The notes beneath the pieces are model-generated. The model did no database searches and was not told where the DNA came from. It saw only the letters and a list, made by a program, of their open reading frames with translations. From Lolium rigidum (lineage: Eukaryota > Streptophyta > Magnoliopsida > Poales > Poaceae): a DNA stretch of 64,000 nucleotides. Below, one piece after another: positions 24,273 through 36,200 of this stretch (positions within the stretch are counted from its first letter, which is position 1; each line of letters starts with the position of its first letter). A program made the translations under genes and the position numbers. Location: positions 335,527,090 through 335,591,089 of the forward strand of contig NC_061514.1 of the NCBI RefSeq assembly GCF_022539505.1, written 5' to 3'.

Positions 24273-27200
24273 ATGTCTGGTCGTAGCGGGTACACCGGCG
24301 AGGGTGGGGATTCGATCATGTCGTGGCCACGGTCTATGATACGTCTCCAACGTATCTATAATTTCTGATGTTCCATGCTTGTTTTATGACAATACCGACA
24401 TGTTTTGTTCACACTTTATGTCATTATTATGCGTTTTCCGGAACTAACCTATTGACGAGATGCCAAAAGGCTAGTTGCTTGTTTTCTCGCTGTTTTTGGT
24501 TCCGGAAAGGCTGTTCGGGCAATATTCTCGGAATTGGACGAAATCAACGCCAAACCTCCTATTTTTCCCGGAAGGCTCCAGAACACCGAAGAAGAGTCGG
24601 AGAGGGGCCAGGGGGCCACCACACCATAAGGCGGCGCGGGCCAGACCCTGGCCGCGCCGGCCTAGGGTGGGGCCACCCTGCCAGCCCTCCGACTCCGTCT
24701 CTTCGCCTATTTAAGCCCTTTCGACCTAAAAACGCAGTACCTCTTGACGAAACTCCAGAAAGACTCCAGGGGCGCCGCCACATCCCGAAACTCCAATTCG
24801 GGGGACAGAAGTCTCTGTTCCGGCACCCTGCCGGGACGGGGAATTGCCCCCGGAGTCATCTCCACCGCCGTCTCCACCGCCATCTTCACCGCCATCGCTG
24901 CCCCCATGATGAGGAGGGAGTAATTCACCCCCGGGGCTGAGGGCTCCGCTGTAGCTATGTGGTTCATCTCTCTCCCATGTACCTCAATACAATAATCTAA
25001 TGAGCTTCTTTACATGATTGAGATTCATATGAGTTTTGTATCACTACTATTCTATGTGCTACTCTAGTAATGTTATTAAAGTAGTTTATTCCTCCTGCAC
25101 GGTGTAATGGTGACAGTGTGTGCATCCGTGTTAGTACTTGGCGCAGGCTATGATTGTGATCTCTTGTAGATTATGAAGTTAACTATTGCTATGATAAGAA
25201 TTGATGTGATTTATGCCTCCTTCATAGTGTGATGGTGACAGGTGTGCATGCTATGTTAGTTCTTGGTGTGATTGTGTTGATCTATCTTACACTCTAAGGT
25301 TATTTAAATATGAACATTGAATACCGTGGAGCTTGTTAACTCCGGCATTGAGGGTTCGTGTAATCCTACACGATTAGTGGTGTTCATCATCCAACAAGAG
25401 GGTGTAGAGTGGTTCTATTATGTGATCATTGTTGAGAGTGTCCACTAGTGAAAGCAGGATCCCTGGGCCTTGCTTCCAAGCATCGAATCTCCGTTTGTTT
25501 ACTGTTTTATTGCATGTTTACTCGCTGCCATATTTTATTCAGATTGCTACTACCACTCATACTCATCCATATTACTTGCATCTCACTATCTCTTCGCCGA
25601 ACTAGTGCACCTATTAGGTGTGTTGGGGACACAAGAGACTTCTTGCATTGTGATCGCAGGGTTGCTCGAGAGGGATATCTTTGACCTCTTCCTCCCTGAG
25701 TTCGATAAACCTTGGGTGATCCACTTAAGGGAAACTTGCTGCTGTTCTACAAACCTCTGCTCTTGGAGGCCCAACACTGTCTACAAGAATAGAAGCACCC
25801 TGTAACATCCCAACCTGGTTTATCTAAATAAATGAGTGTTCATGAGCATTGCATGCATGTAGTTTGAATTTGAGCAAAATTTGCATCTTAATTTTACATT
25901 ATGCAAATCCTTCTCTAATTATTTGTCTCAAATTCTCTCAAGATTCTATAAAATAAACTCATGGTTTTGTTGTTCTCAATATGACCATGTGAGTTTTGAA
26001 GTATCTCTAGAAATTTGAGTTTTCAAATTCTATTCAAAATTCAGTTTTGAGTTTGGTTTAGAATAAGAAAATAAAAACCGAGAAAAAATAGAGAGAGAGA
26101 ACTCCCCTCTCTTCCCCGGGCTCGGCCCCCTTTCTCTCTCTCTTCTCTCCCTGGCCGAATGGCCCAATTCGGCCCAGGCCGCACCCACCAGCCCAACCAC
26201 CCCGCGGGGGGTTTTCTGCAAAAACGCCGTCGTCCTCCCCGCGAAACGAAGCAGGTGCTGGCAGCAGCCCGGCCGCCCGATGGCCTGGCCGGCTCCGATG
26301 CATCCCGCCGCCCCCGGCGGCCTACAAGTACCTCCTCCGCCGCCGCCCGAACCCTAGCCCCCTAGAGCAAACCCTAGCCGAGCATCTGCGGGCCGGCCAC
26401 CGTCGATTCCGGCGCCGGCGAGCTCCCCTGGCCGTCGCCGACCACGCCAAGACGCTCGCGGTGAGCCGCCGCACCTCCCCATGCCCTCGCCTTGGCCCCT
26501 CTCCCTCCCTAGCGTCGCCGCCACGAGGCACCTGCCCGGCCGGCGCTCGACCACGCCGCCGGCCGTGCTCCGGCGGCCCATGGCCGGCGGCGCCGCCACC
26601 AATAGGTTGCCCGCGTCGCCGGGACCATTTCCCCCACTCGCGCGCGCCCGTTTGCCCGCCGAATCACCCGATTGCAAGCCGGCCAGAGCTCATCGGGAGC
26701 CATGGCGCCGGCTGACGTCATCATGACGTCGGCGTGACGTCATAAATCGGTTTTCCCCATTTTCTGTTTTTCCGGTAATTAATTTACGTAATTTCAGTAA
26801 ATAGAAATAATATGACATGTGGACCCCATCTCGTCAGGATTTTAATAATTCCATAAATATTTTAGAAAAGAATAAAATTATGACATGTGGGTCCAACTTT
26901 TATTATTTTTATAGAATTTTCGGAAATTGTTTTAAAATGAATTAAACTTGGGAAATTCATAAATAATTCATTTTAAATCAGAAAAATATAAAATTATATA
27001 TCAAAATGATCAGAAAAACATTTCCTAATTGTTTATCCATGTTTCATACATCTTTGAACCAATTAAATATGAGCCTTAGTAGAACCATAATTTGACCCCT
27101 CTCATATGTCGAGTCCGAAGCCGAACCCCTTTAATTTCCATCGATGCACCTAGGGTTACCCAAACCCCTTTAATATGACATGTCATCATATTGTATGCGC

Positions 27201-30200
27201 ATTGCATTGTACCTTGTCTTGATTGTGCTCTTCCATTTCCGGTGTTTGGTTCTTCCCGATAGGGACCGAACGCGAGCCTGAGATCAACGCCCCCGAAGAG
27301 CAGCACCAGAACAACGAGGGACAAGGCAAGCCCTAACCTGGTTCATATATGGTTTCGAAATGCTTTTAATTCTGGTTCTTACATATTGCATACGCTTCAA
27401 ATATGTTTTATCGGCAGTTGTAGATATCCTATGTGTGCACAATCTATCCTTGTAGCCTAAAGTTCCTGATCCACCGCTCCCAGCAAAACTAGGTTGAGCT
27501 TGATCGCATCGCTAGAGCCTTATATATGATATGCTTAGCCATGCTTAGCTGTTGAAGTCTGATCCATCCGGTTGATGAATCAGAGCTACGAATGAACCTA
27601 GTTTGTAGGGATGACGTGGTAAGATCAGAGATGATGTTAATAAACATGCTAAAGGCTTGGATGGGCCGCCACATGGGTATGTGGTGATTTGACTCGTTCT
27701 CGCCGATACTAGGACCTGAGTTCTCGCCTTCGGAACCAAGACTGAGCGTACAGCCACACGGGGCCCATGGGAACCCCTTGGCCCGAACTTACCTAGCTTA
27801 CCCATGAGTCAATTAGTTTGCGAGTTCCATTTGCCATACGCATGGGGAAAAGGTGGAAAAGGTTTTCAAAGTGCATCATACGGGGTGTGGCCGGGGTGAA
27901 GGATGCTCGTAGGCATTGAGCCGGATCCCCGCACACAATGGCCGGGACCGCCTCGGAGCATGGCTACCTACGATGACGGAGCTCCCCAGTTAGTTTGACT
28001 CATGGAATAGGCGAAGTAAGGGAAAGGTTTTGGTCGACCACCCTCTGCCGGCACACCAAGGAAGTGTGTTAATCTAGTGGCACTAAGAGTCGGTCGGCGC
28101 GTGTGGGTAAAGTTGTACACCCCTGCGGGGTAAATCTTTTCGAAAAGCCGTGTCCACGGTTATGGACGACTTGGTGATGGATTCCGTGATCATAGACAAC
28201 TTGAACCTAATCGTAAAGCTGGATATCAATGTGTGATAAGGATCCCTTCTCAGGGTGTCGAGGGGTGATCCTAGGTGATAGGTTCAGGTGATGATGAAGA
28301 TTCGGTGGATTCAACATGATGATCTTAGAGCTAGAGTTGATATCGCTCTCTTACCTCTTTTGAAAATGGTCTGAATAGACGAGCTTCGCTCCCTCCTGTT
28401 TACAAAGGAAAAGCGGCTTTCCGCAAAATAAGCTCCACATAAAGCCTCGCATACCCGCTTTGCTAACGAGGTTGTACTAAGTCTTGCTGAGTCCCTGTAC
28501 TCAGCCTTGCATGCTTTGTTTCGGACGAAGTTCTTCCAACCGATGGTGGCTTCTACCTTGACGTCGACGAGTAGTTTGGAGTTCCTCGAGCGGCAGCTCG
28601 AGACTTATGGGCTGGGACGTCGCCTTATGTTATGGCCTCTTAGGCCCTTTGCGATCTTGTTATCTAGATAACATAATTTGCTTTCCGTTGCTTGTTGAAT
28701 TGTAGTCAGTGACCTCTGCGTGTAATAAATTTGGATCTTAACTCTGCTAAGAGTTGTAATATATTTGCTTTCAGTCGTAGAGTCACTGTTGTGTTACCAA
28801 TTCTCACCCTGTAGGCCCTAGAGATCTAGGTTAGGCTTATGCCAGATGTGATATCTGGGTTTGTCTAGCCCTGACCTCGGGGTGCCGACAGGTTTTGGTA
28901 TCAGAGCAGGACTGCCTATAGGAAACCCTTTCGACTGGTCGATGTTGAGTCTAGTAGTTGTGAAAACTATTTGAAAACCTAAAAGTATTTGCAAAAGCAT
29001 CTGAATAGGATTCTTTTTACTCCTTATCTGGTGTCACTCTAATGCTGAGTCATCTTACCTTGTTTTGATTGAAAAAGGTTTTACCTCTACCCTGTTATTT
29101 CCAAACTTATAGGATCTACGGGTTTGGGTTGTTTTCTCTAAAAAGTACTCCGTACTTGGTTGCTTAGCTCAGTGTTCCTAAAGTTACCTCAGTTGATATG
29201 AATCTTGTTCCTTCCATTCAGTGAATGTTATCATTCAGTTGAATCCTTTCCAAGGAATCTGTTTCTCATGATCTTTTTACTTTGCGGTCTCCACATAATT
29301 CTGTTCTAGGCTTCAAGGTTTTATTCTTACCTTGGATGCCTCCTTTCCTTTTTAATTTTCTTGAATAATACTTCTGAAGCTAGGTATGGCTTCTTGAAAG
29401 TTACCGTGTGATTACTACCTCGCGGTGTCCTCCGTGTCACTCGGATAGTAGTTACCCCTTCATTTGTGTTTTCCCCTTGGACTTGAACCGAAGGTCCCGG
29501 ATTGTGCTAGGTTCACTTAGTGTGAATCTAAGTACATGATGCTGGCCTTTAACCCAAGATCCATTCCATTGATCTCTCCTCTGGTCGTGCTCATCTGACC
29601 CATGTCTCTGCTGATGAGGTTGAAGAGGATCCAAGCGTCATAATGGGTATGCTCTATATAAACTCAATCCTAGCTACAGTTCTGTTTGATTCCGGAGCAT
29701 CGCATACATTCATATCTCAAGAGTTGCAAGAAAGCATGATATACCCTTCGAGACAATGCCCTCCCCTCTAGAGATCACAACTCCTGGGGTCTCGTTGGCA
29801 AACCATTTGGATTACCCGTGAGGTTATAATCGGTATAGGGCTTCGTTGTTCCCCACCTCTCTCATTGCCCTCAAGTCAAGCGACATTGATGTCATCTTGG
29901 GCATGGATTGGCTAGTAAAGCATAAGGTCTGTCATTGATTGTTCAGCCAGGTCTATTGTCCCGACCGATCTTTCGGCAAAAGCATTCTATACTTGGGCTC
30001 CATCCGCAATACCTCCGTCGGCAAGGTTTACCCCGAAGCCGAGTTGTATGCCGTTGAAGCCCTTCCTAAACCAGAAATCTCCGATGTACGGGTGGTCCGT
30101 GACTTTCCGGATGTCTTCCCCGAAGAGTTACTCGGCATGCCACCCGATCGAAGTGTGGACTTTGTCATTGAGTTGGTTCCTGAAGCGCCTCTGTTTCCGG

Positions 30201-33200
30201 AGACCATATCGTATGCCTCCGGAAGAGCTGGTTGAACTGAAGAAGCAGTTAGAGGAGTTGGAAGAGAAGAAGTTCATACAACCCAGTACTTCTTCCTGGG
30301 GTTGCCCTGCCCTCTTTGTCAAGAAGAGAGATACCAACATTCCGCGGCTGGTTGTTGACTATCGTCCGCTCAACACAGTGACGATCAAAAACAAATACCC
30401 TCTTCCTATAATCAATGATCTTTTTGATCAGTTGTCCGGTGCCACAGTCTTCTCCAAGATGGATTTGAGATCAGGGTACCATCAAATCAAAATCCGAAAA
30501 GAGGACATTCCAAAGACAGCGTTCACAACTCGTTATGGTCTTTACGAGTACACTGTCATGTCCTTTGGCCTTACAAATGCTCCTGCCACTTTTATGCGGC
30601 TCATGAACTCGGTTTTCATGGAATATCTCGACAAGTTCGTCGTGGTCTATATCGACGATATTCCGATCTACTCCAAAACCGAAGATGAACATGAGGAACA
30701 TCTCCGTCCGGTGCTAACCAAACTTCGTGAACACCGTCTCTACGCCAAGTTTTCTAAATGTGAGTTCTGGTTAAGAGAGCTCATCTTCCTTGGTCATGTT
30801 ATCTCTGAAAAAGGTGTTGCAGTCATTCCAGATAAAGTTCAAGCCATTCTTGACTGGAAGACACCTAAGTCGGCTAAGGAGATTCGAAGTTTTCTCGGTG
30901 CAGCAGGTTATTACCGCCGATTCATTGAAAATTTCTCCAAGATTGCCAAGCCAATGACCGATCTTCTCAAGAAAGACAAGAAGTTCGAATGGTCGAGAAA
31001 GGCTGAAGAAAGTTTCCAGGTTTTGAAAACCAAGCTGACTACTGCTCCTGTACTCGTCCTTCCGGACACAAGCAAAGACTTTATTGTCTATTGTGATGCC
31101 TCTCTCCAAGGGCTCGGATGTGTGTTGATGCAAGATGGTCATGTGGTGGCCTATGCCTCTCGACAGTTGAAACCACATGAGCTAAATTATCCTATTCATG
31201 ATCTCGAGCTTGCGACTTGTGATCCATGCTCTTAAGCAATGGCGACCTTACCTTTATGGTAATCGTTGCGAGTTGTACTCAGATCATCAAAGTCCGAAGT
31301 ATCTTTTCACCCAACCGGATCTGAATAACAGACAGAGAAGATGGTTGGAAGTCATAAAAGATTATGACTTGGGTCTCAACTATAAACCCGGCAAAGCCAA
31401 TGTTGTTGCCGATGCGCTAAGTCGGAAGTCCTATTGCAACAATCTGATGGTTAAGCAAGCGCAACCTTCTCTTTATGAGGAACTTGCAAAACTCAACCTT
31501 GAGATTGTTCCTAGTGGATACCTTGCTAATCTAGAGGTGAAGCCCTCTCTTGAAGACCAGATCAATAAGGCTCAGAAGCAAGATTCTGGCATTACCGAGA
31601 TCAAGAAGAACATTGCTAGCGGAGTTGCTAAATGTTTTTCCATTGATGATCAAGGTACCGTTTATTTCGGTAAGCGTCTAGTCGTGCCGGATAAATCGGA
31701 TCTCAAAGAGCTAATCCTTAAAGAAGCTCATGAATCACCCCTCTCCATCCATCCTGGTAGTACCAAGATGTATCGGGATCTCCGCCAAAGATTCTGGTGG
31801 TCTGGGATGAAGCAAGAGATCGCTAAGTTTGTTGCCGAATGCGACGTTTGTCGTCGCGTAAAAGCTGAACATCAAAGACCTGCTCGGCACTCTCCAACCT
31901 CTATCAATTCCAGAGTGGAAATGGGATGAAATTGGCATGGATTTCATTACCGGTCTCCCCAAGACCAAAAATGGAAGAGATGCTATATGGGTAGTCATTG
32001 ATCGTCTATCCAAGGTTGCTCATTTCCTTCCTATCCGTGAAGACATAAAAGCTAGTCAACTAGCAGATCTATATATCTCACGGATAGTCACTCTTCATGG
32101 TGTTCCTAAGAAGATCGTCTCTGATCGTGGAAGTCTTTTCACCTCAAAGTTCCGGTCTAGCTTTCAACAAGCTATGGGAACTCGTCTTTCCTTCAAAGCA
32201 CAGACCTATCATCCTCAAACCGGTGGTCAAACCGAAAGAGTGAATCAAATTCTTGAAGACATGCTTAGGGCTCGTGTTATATCCTTCGGTAAAGATTGGG
32301 AAAAGTGCCTTCCATTTGCCGAGTTCACCTATAACAACAGCTTCCAATCTAGCCTAGGCATGGCACCTTTTGAAGCTTTGTATGGCAGAAGGTGTAGAAC
32401 TCCTTTGAACTGGTCCGAAACTGGAGAAAGAAAATTCTCTGGACCAGATATAATCAATGAAGCAGAAGATCAAGTTCGCATTATTCGCGAGCGTCTGAAA
32501 ACTGCTCAGTCACGTCAAAAGAGCTACTATGATCGCCATCATCAAGAAGTGAAGTATGAAATTGGTGATCAAGCTTATCTTCGAGTCACACCTCTCAAGG
32601 GTGTCCATCGCTTCGGTATCAAAGGCAAACTAGCACCTCGCTATGTTGGTCCTTTCCGCGTCCTTGCCAAGCGTGGTAATGTTTCTTACAAGTTGGAGTT
32701 ACCTCAAAACTTTCCTGAAGTTCATGATGTCTTCCATGTGTCCCAACTCAAGCGTTGCTTCAAAGATCCTATCCGTGGTGTTGATCACGAGACTCTTGAC
32801 CTCCAAGAGGATCTAACTTATCGAGAACATCCTGTTCGTATCCTTGATGAAGCCGAGCGTAAAACTCGACGTCAGAGCATCAAGTTCCCGAAAGTTCAGT
32901 GGTCTAATCATTCTGAGCAAGAAGCAACCTGGGAACGAGAAGATCGTTTACGATCTGAGTACCCTTCCTTCTTTTCTAAAAACTAGGAATCTCGAGGACG
33001 AGATTCTTGTAAGGGGGGTAGAGTTGTAACATCCCAACCTGGTTTATCTAAATAAATGAGTGTTCATGAGCATTGCATGCATGTAGTTTGAATTTGAGCA
33101 AAATTTGCATCTTAATTTTACATTATGCAAATCCTTCTCTAATTATTTGTCTCAAATTCTCTCAAGATTCTATAAAATAAACTCATGGTTTTGTTGTTCT

Positions 33201-36200
33201 CAATATGACCATGTGAGTTTTGAAGTATCTCTAGAAATTTGAGTTTTCAAATTCTATTCAAAATTCAGTTTTGAGTTTGGTTTAGAATAAGAAAATAAAA
33301 ACCAGAAAAAAATAGAGAGAGAGAACTCCCCTCTCTTCCCTGGGCTCGGCCCCCTTTCTCTCTCTCTTCTCTCCCTGGCCGAATGGCCCAATTCGGCCCA
33401 GGCCGCACCCACCAGCCCAACCACCCCGCAGGGGGTTTTCTGCAAAAACGCCGTCGTCCTCCCCGCGAAACGAAGCAGGTGCTGGCAGCAGCCCGGCCGC
33501 CCGATGGCCTGGCCGGCTCCGATGCATCCCGCCGCCCCCGGCGGCCTACAAGTACCTCCTCCGCCGCCGCCCCTAACCCTAGCCCCCTAGAGCAAACCCT
33601 AGCCGAGCATCTCGCGGGCCGGCCACCGTCGATTCCGGCGCCGGCGAGCTCCCCGGCCGTCGCCGACCACGCCAAGACGCTCGCGGTGAGCCGCCGCACC
33701 TCCCCATGCCCTCGCCTTGGCCCCTCTCCCTCCCTAGCGTCGCCGCCACGAGGCACCTGCCCCGGCCGGCGCTCGACCACGCCGCCGGCCGTGCTCCGGC
33801 GGCCCATAGCCGGCGGCGCCGCCACCAATAGGTTGCCCGCGTCGCCAGGACCATTTCCCCCACTCGCGCGCGCCCGTTTGCCCGCCGAATCACCCGATTG
33901 CAAGCCGGCCAGAGCTCACTGGGAGCCATGGCGCCGCTGACGTCATCATGACGTCAGCGTGACGTCATAAATCAGTTTTCCCCATTTTCTGTTTTTCCAG
34001 TAATTAATTTCTGTAATTTCAGTAAATAGAAATAATATGACATGTGGACCCCATCTGTCAGGATTTTAATAATTCCATAAATATTTTAGAAAAGAATAAA
34101 ATTATGACATGTGGGTCCAACTTTTATTATTTTTATAGAATTTTCAGAAATTGTTTTAAAATGAATTAAACTTGGGAAATTCATAAATAATTCATTTTAA
34201 ATCAGAAAAATATAAAATTATATATCAAAATGATCAGAAAAACATTTCCTAATTGTTTATCCATGTTTCATACATCTTTGAACCAATTAAATATGAGCCT
34301 TAGTAGAACCCTAATTTGACCCCTCTCATATGTCGAGTCCGAAGCCGAACCCCTTTAATTTCCATCGATGCACCTAGGGTTACCCAAACCCCTTTAATAT
34401 GACATGTCATCATATTGTATGTGCATTGCATTGTACCTTGTCTTGATTGTGCTCTTCCATTTCCGGTGTTTGGTTCTTCTCGATAGGGACCGAACGCGAG
34501 CTCGAGATCAACGCCCCGAAGAGCGACACCGGAACAACGAGGGACAAGGCAAGCCCTAACCTGGTTCATATATGGTTTCGAAATGCTTTTAATTCTGGTT
34601 CTTACATATTGCATACGCTTCAAATATGTTTTATCGGCGATTGTAGATATCCTATGTGTGCACAATCTATCCTTGTAGCCTAAAGTTCTCGATCCACCGC
34701 TCCCGACAGAAACTAGGTTGAGCTTGATCGCATCGCTAGAGCCTTATATATGATATGCTTAGCCATGCTTAGGCTGTTGAAGTCCGATCCATCCGGTTGA
34801 TGAATCGGAGCTACGAATGAACCTAGTTTGTAGGGATGACGTGGTAAGATCGAGAGATGATGTTAATAAACATGCTAAAGGCTTGGATGGGCCGCCACAT
34901 GGGTATGTGGTGATTTGACTCGTTCTCGCCGATACTAGGACCTGAGTTCTCGCCTTCGGAACCAAGACCGAGCGTACGGCCACACGGGGCCCATGGGAAC
35001 CCCTTGGCCCGAACTTACCTAGCTTACCCATGAGTCAATTAGTTTGCGAGTTCCATTTGCCATACGCATGGGGAAAAGGTGGAAAAGGTTTTCAAAGTGC
35101 ATCATACAGGGTGTGGCCGGGGTGAAGGATGCTGTAGGCATTGAACTCGGATCCCCGCACACAATGACCGGGACCGCCTCGGAGCATGGCTACCTACGAT
35201 GACGGAGCTCCCCAGTTAGTTTGACTCATGGAATAGGCGAAGTAAGGGAAAGGTTTTGGTCGACCACCCTCCGCCGGCACACCAAGGAAGTGTGTTAATC
35301 TAGTGGCACTAAGAGTCGGTCGGCGCGTGTGGGTAAAGTTGTACACCCCTGCAGGGTAAATCTTTTCGAAAAGCCGTGTCCACGGTTATGGACGACTTGG
35401 TGATGGATTCTGTGATCATAGACAACTTGAACCTAATCGTAAAACTGGATATCAATGTGTGATAAGGATCCCTTCTCAGGGTGTCGAGGGGTGATCCTAG
35501 GTGATAGGTTCAGGTGATGATGAAGATTCGGTGGATTCAACATGATGATCTTAGAGCTAGAGTTGATATCGCTCTCTTACCTCTTTTGAAAATGGTCTGA
35601 ATAGACGAGCTTCTGCTCCCTCCTGTTTACAAAGGAAAACTGGCTTTCCGCAAAATAAGCTCCACATAAAGCCTCGCATACCCGCTTTGCTAACAGGTTG
35701 TACTAAGTCTTGCCGAGTCCCTGTACTCAGCCTTGCATGCTTTGTTTCAGACGAAGTTCTTCCAACTGATGGTGGCTTCTACCTTGACGTCGACGAGTAG
35801 TTTGGAGTTCCTCAGGCGGCAGCTCGAGACTTATGGGCTGGGACGTCGCCTTATGTTATGGCCTCTTAGGCCCTTTGCGATCTTGTTATCTAGATAACAT
35901 AATTTGCTTTCCGTTGCTTGTTGAATTGTAGTCGGTGACCTCTCGCGTGTAATAAATTTGGATCTTAACTCTGCTAAGAGTTGTAATATATTTGCTTTCA
36001 GTCGTAGAGTCACTGTTGTGTTACCAATTCTCACCCTGTAGGCCCTAGAGATCTAGGTTAGGCTTATGCCAGATGTGATATCTGGGTTTGTCTAGCCCTG
36101 ACCTCGGGGTGCCGACACACCCGTAGACATCAAGCTATTTTCTGGCGCCGTTGCCGGGGAGGTAAGGTAAAAGGTATTCACATCCTCCGACTACTAAGCT

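Larger units (their letters stand above)
25801..36117 (+). mobile_element. Chromovirus (Tekay/Del-like) with pol but no gag
   Basis: LTRs 25801-28890 (3090 bp) and 33025-36117 (3093 bp) begin TGTAACATCC and end GGTGCCGACA; target duplication CACCC at 25796-25800 and 36118-36122. Its interior is only 4134 bp. It has a tRNA-Met primer site, protease, reverse transcriptase, RNase H, integrase and a C-terminal chromodomain. Gag is absent. The long LTRs, initiator-Met primer and chromodomain fit the Tekay/Del clade. It is the youngest layer of this nest. Confidence 0.93.
24337..36132 (+). repeat. Group 3 5' LTR, split by the chromovirus
   Basis: Runs 24337-25800 and 36123-36132, 1474 bp in total, from TGATACGTCTCC to GTAGACATCA. 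The 3' LTR reads without a break through AAGCACCCGTAGACATCA at 42921-42938 and so gives the empty target site for the chromovirus. Confidence 0.93.

Noticed and set aside
25448..25805. Forward ORFs in the group 3 LTR, repeated at 42576-42870
   Set aside because: LTR sequence without a domain; frames end at the LTR edge.
26030..26726. Overlapping Arg/Pro-rich ORFs on both strands, repeated at 33254-33940
   Set aside because: They lie in a GC-rich part of the chromovirus LTR, are open in several frames at once and have no domain; composition explains them.
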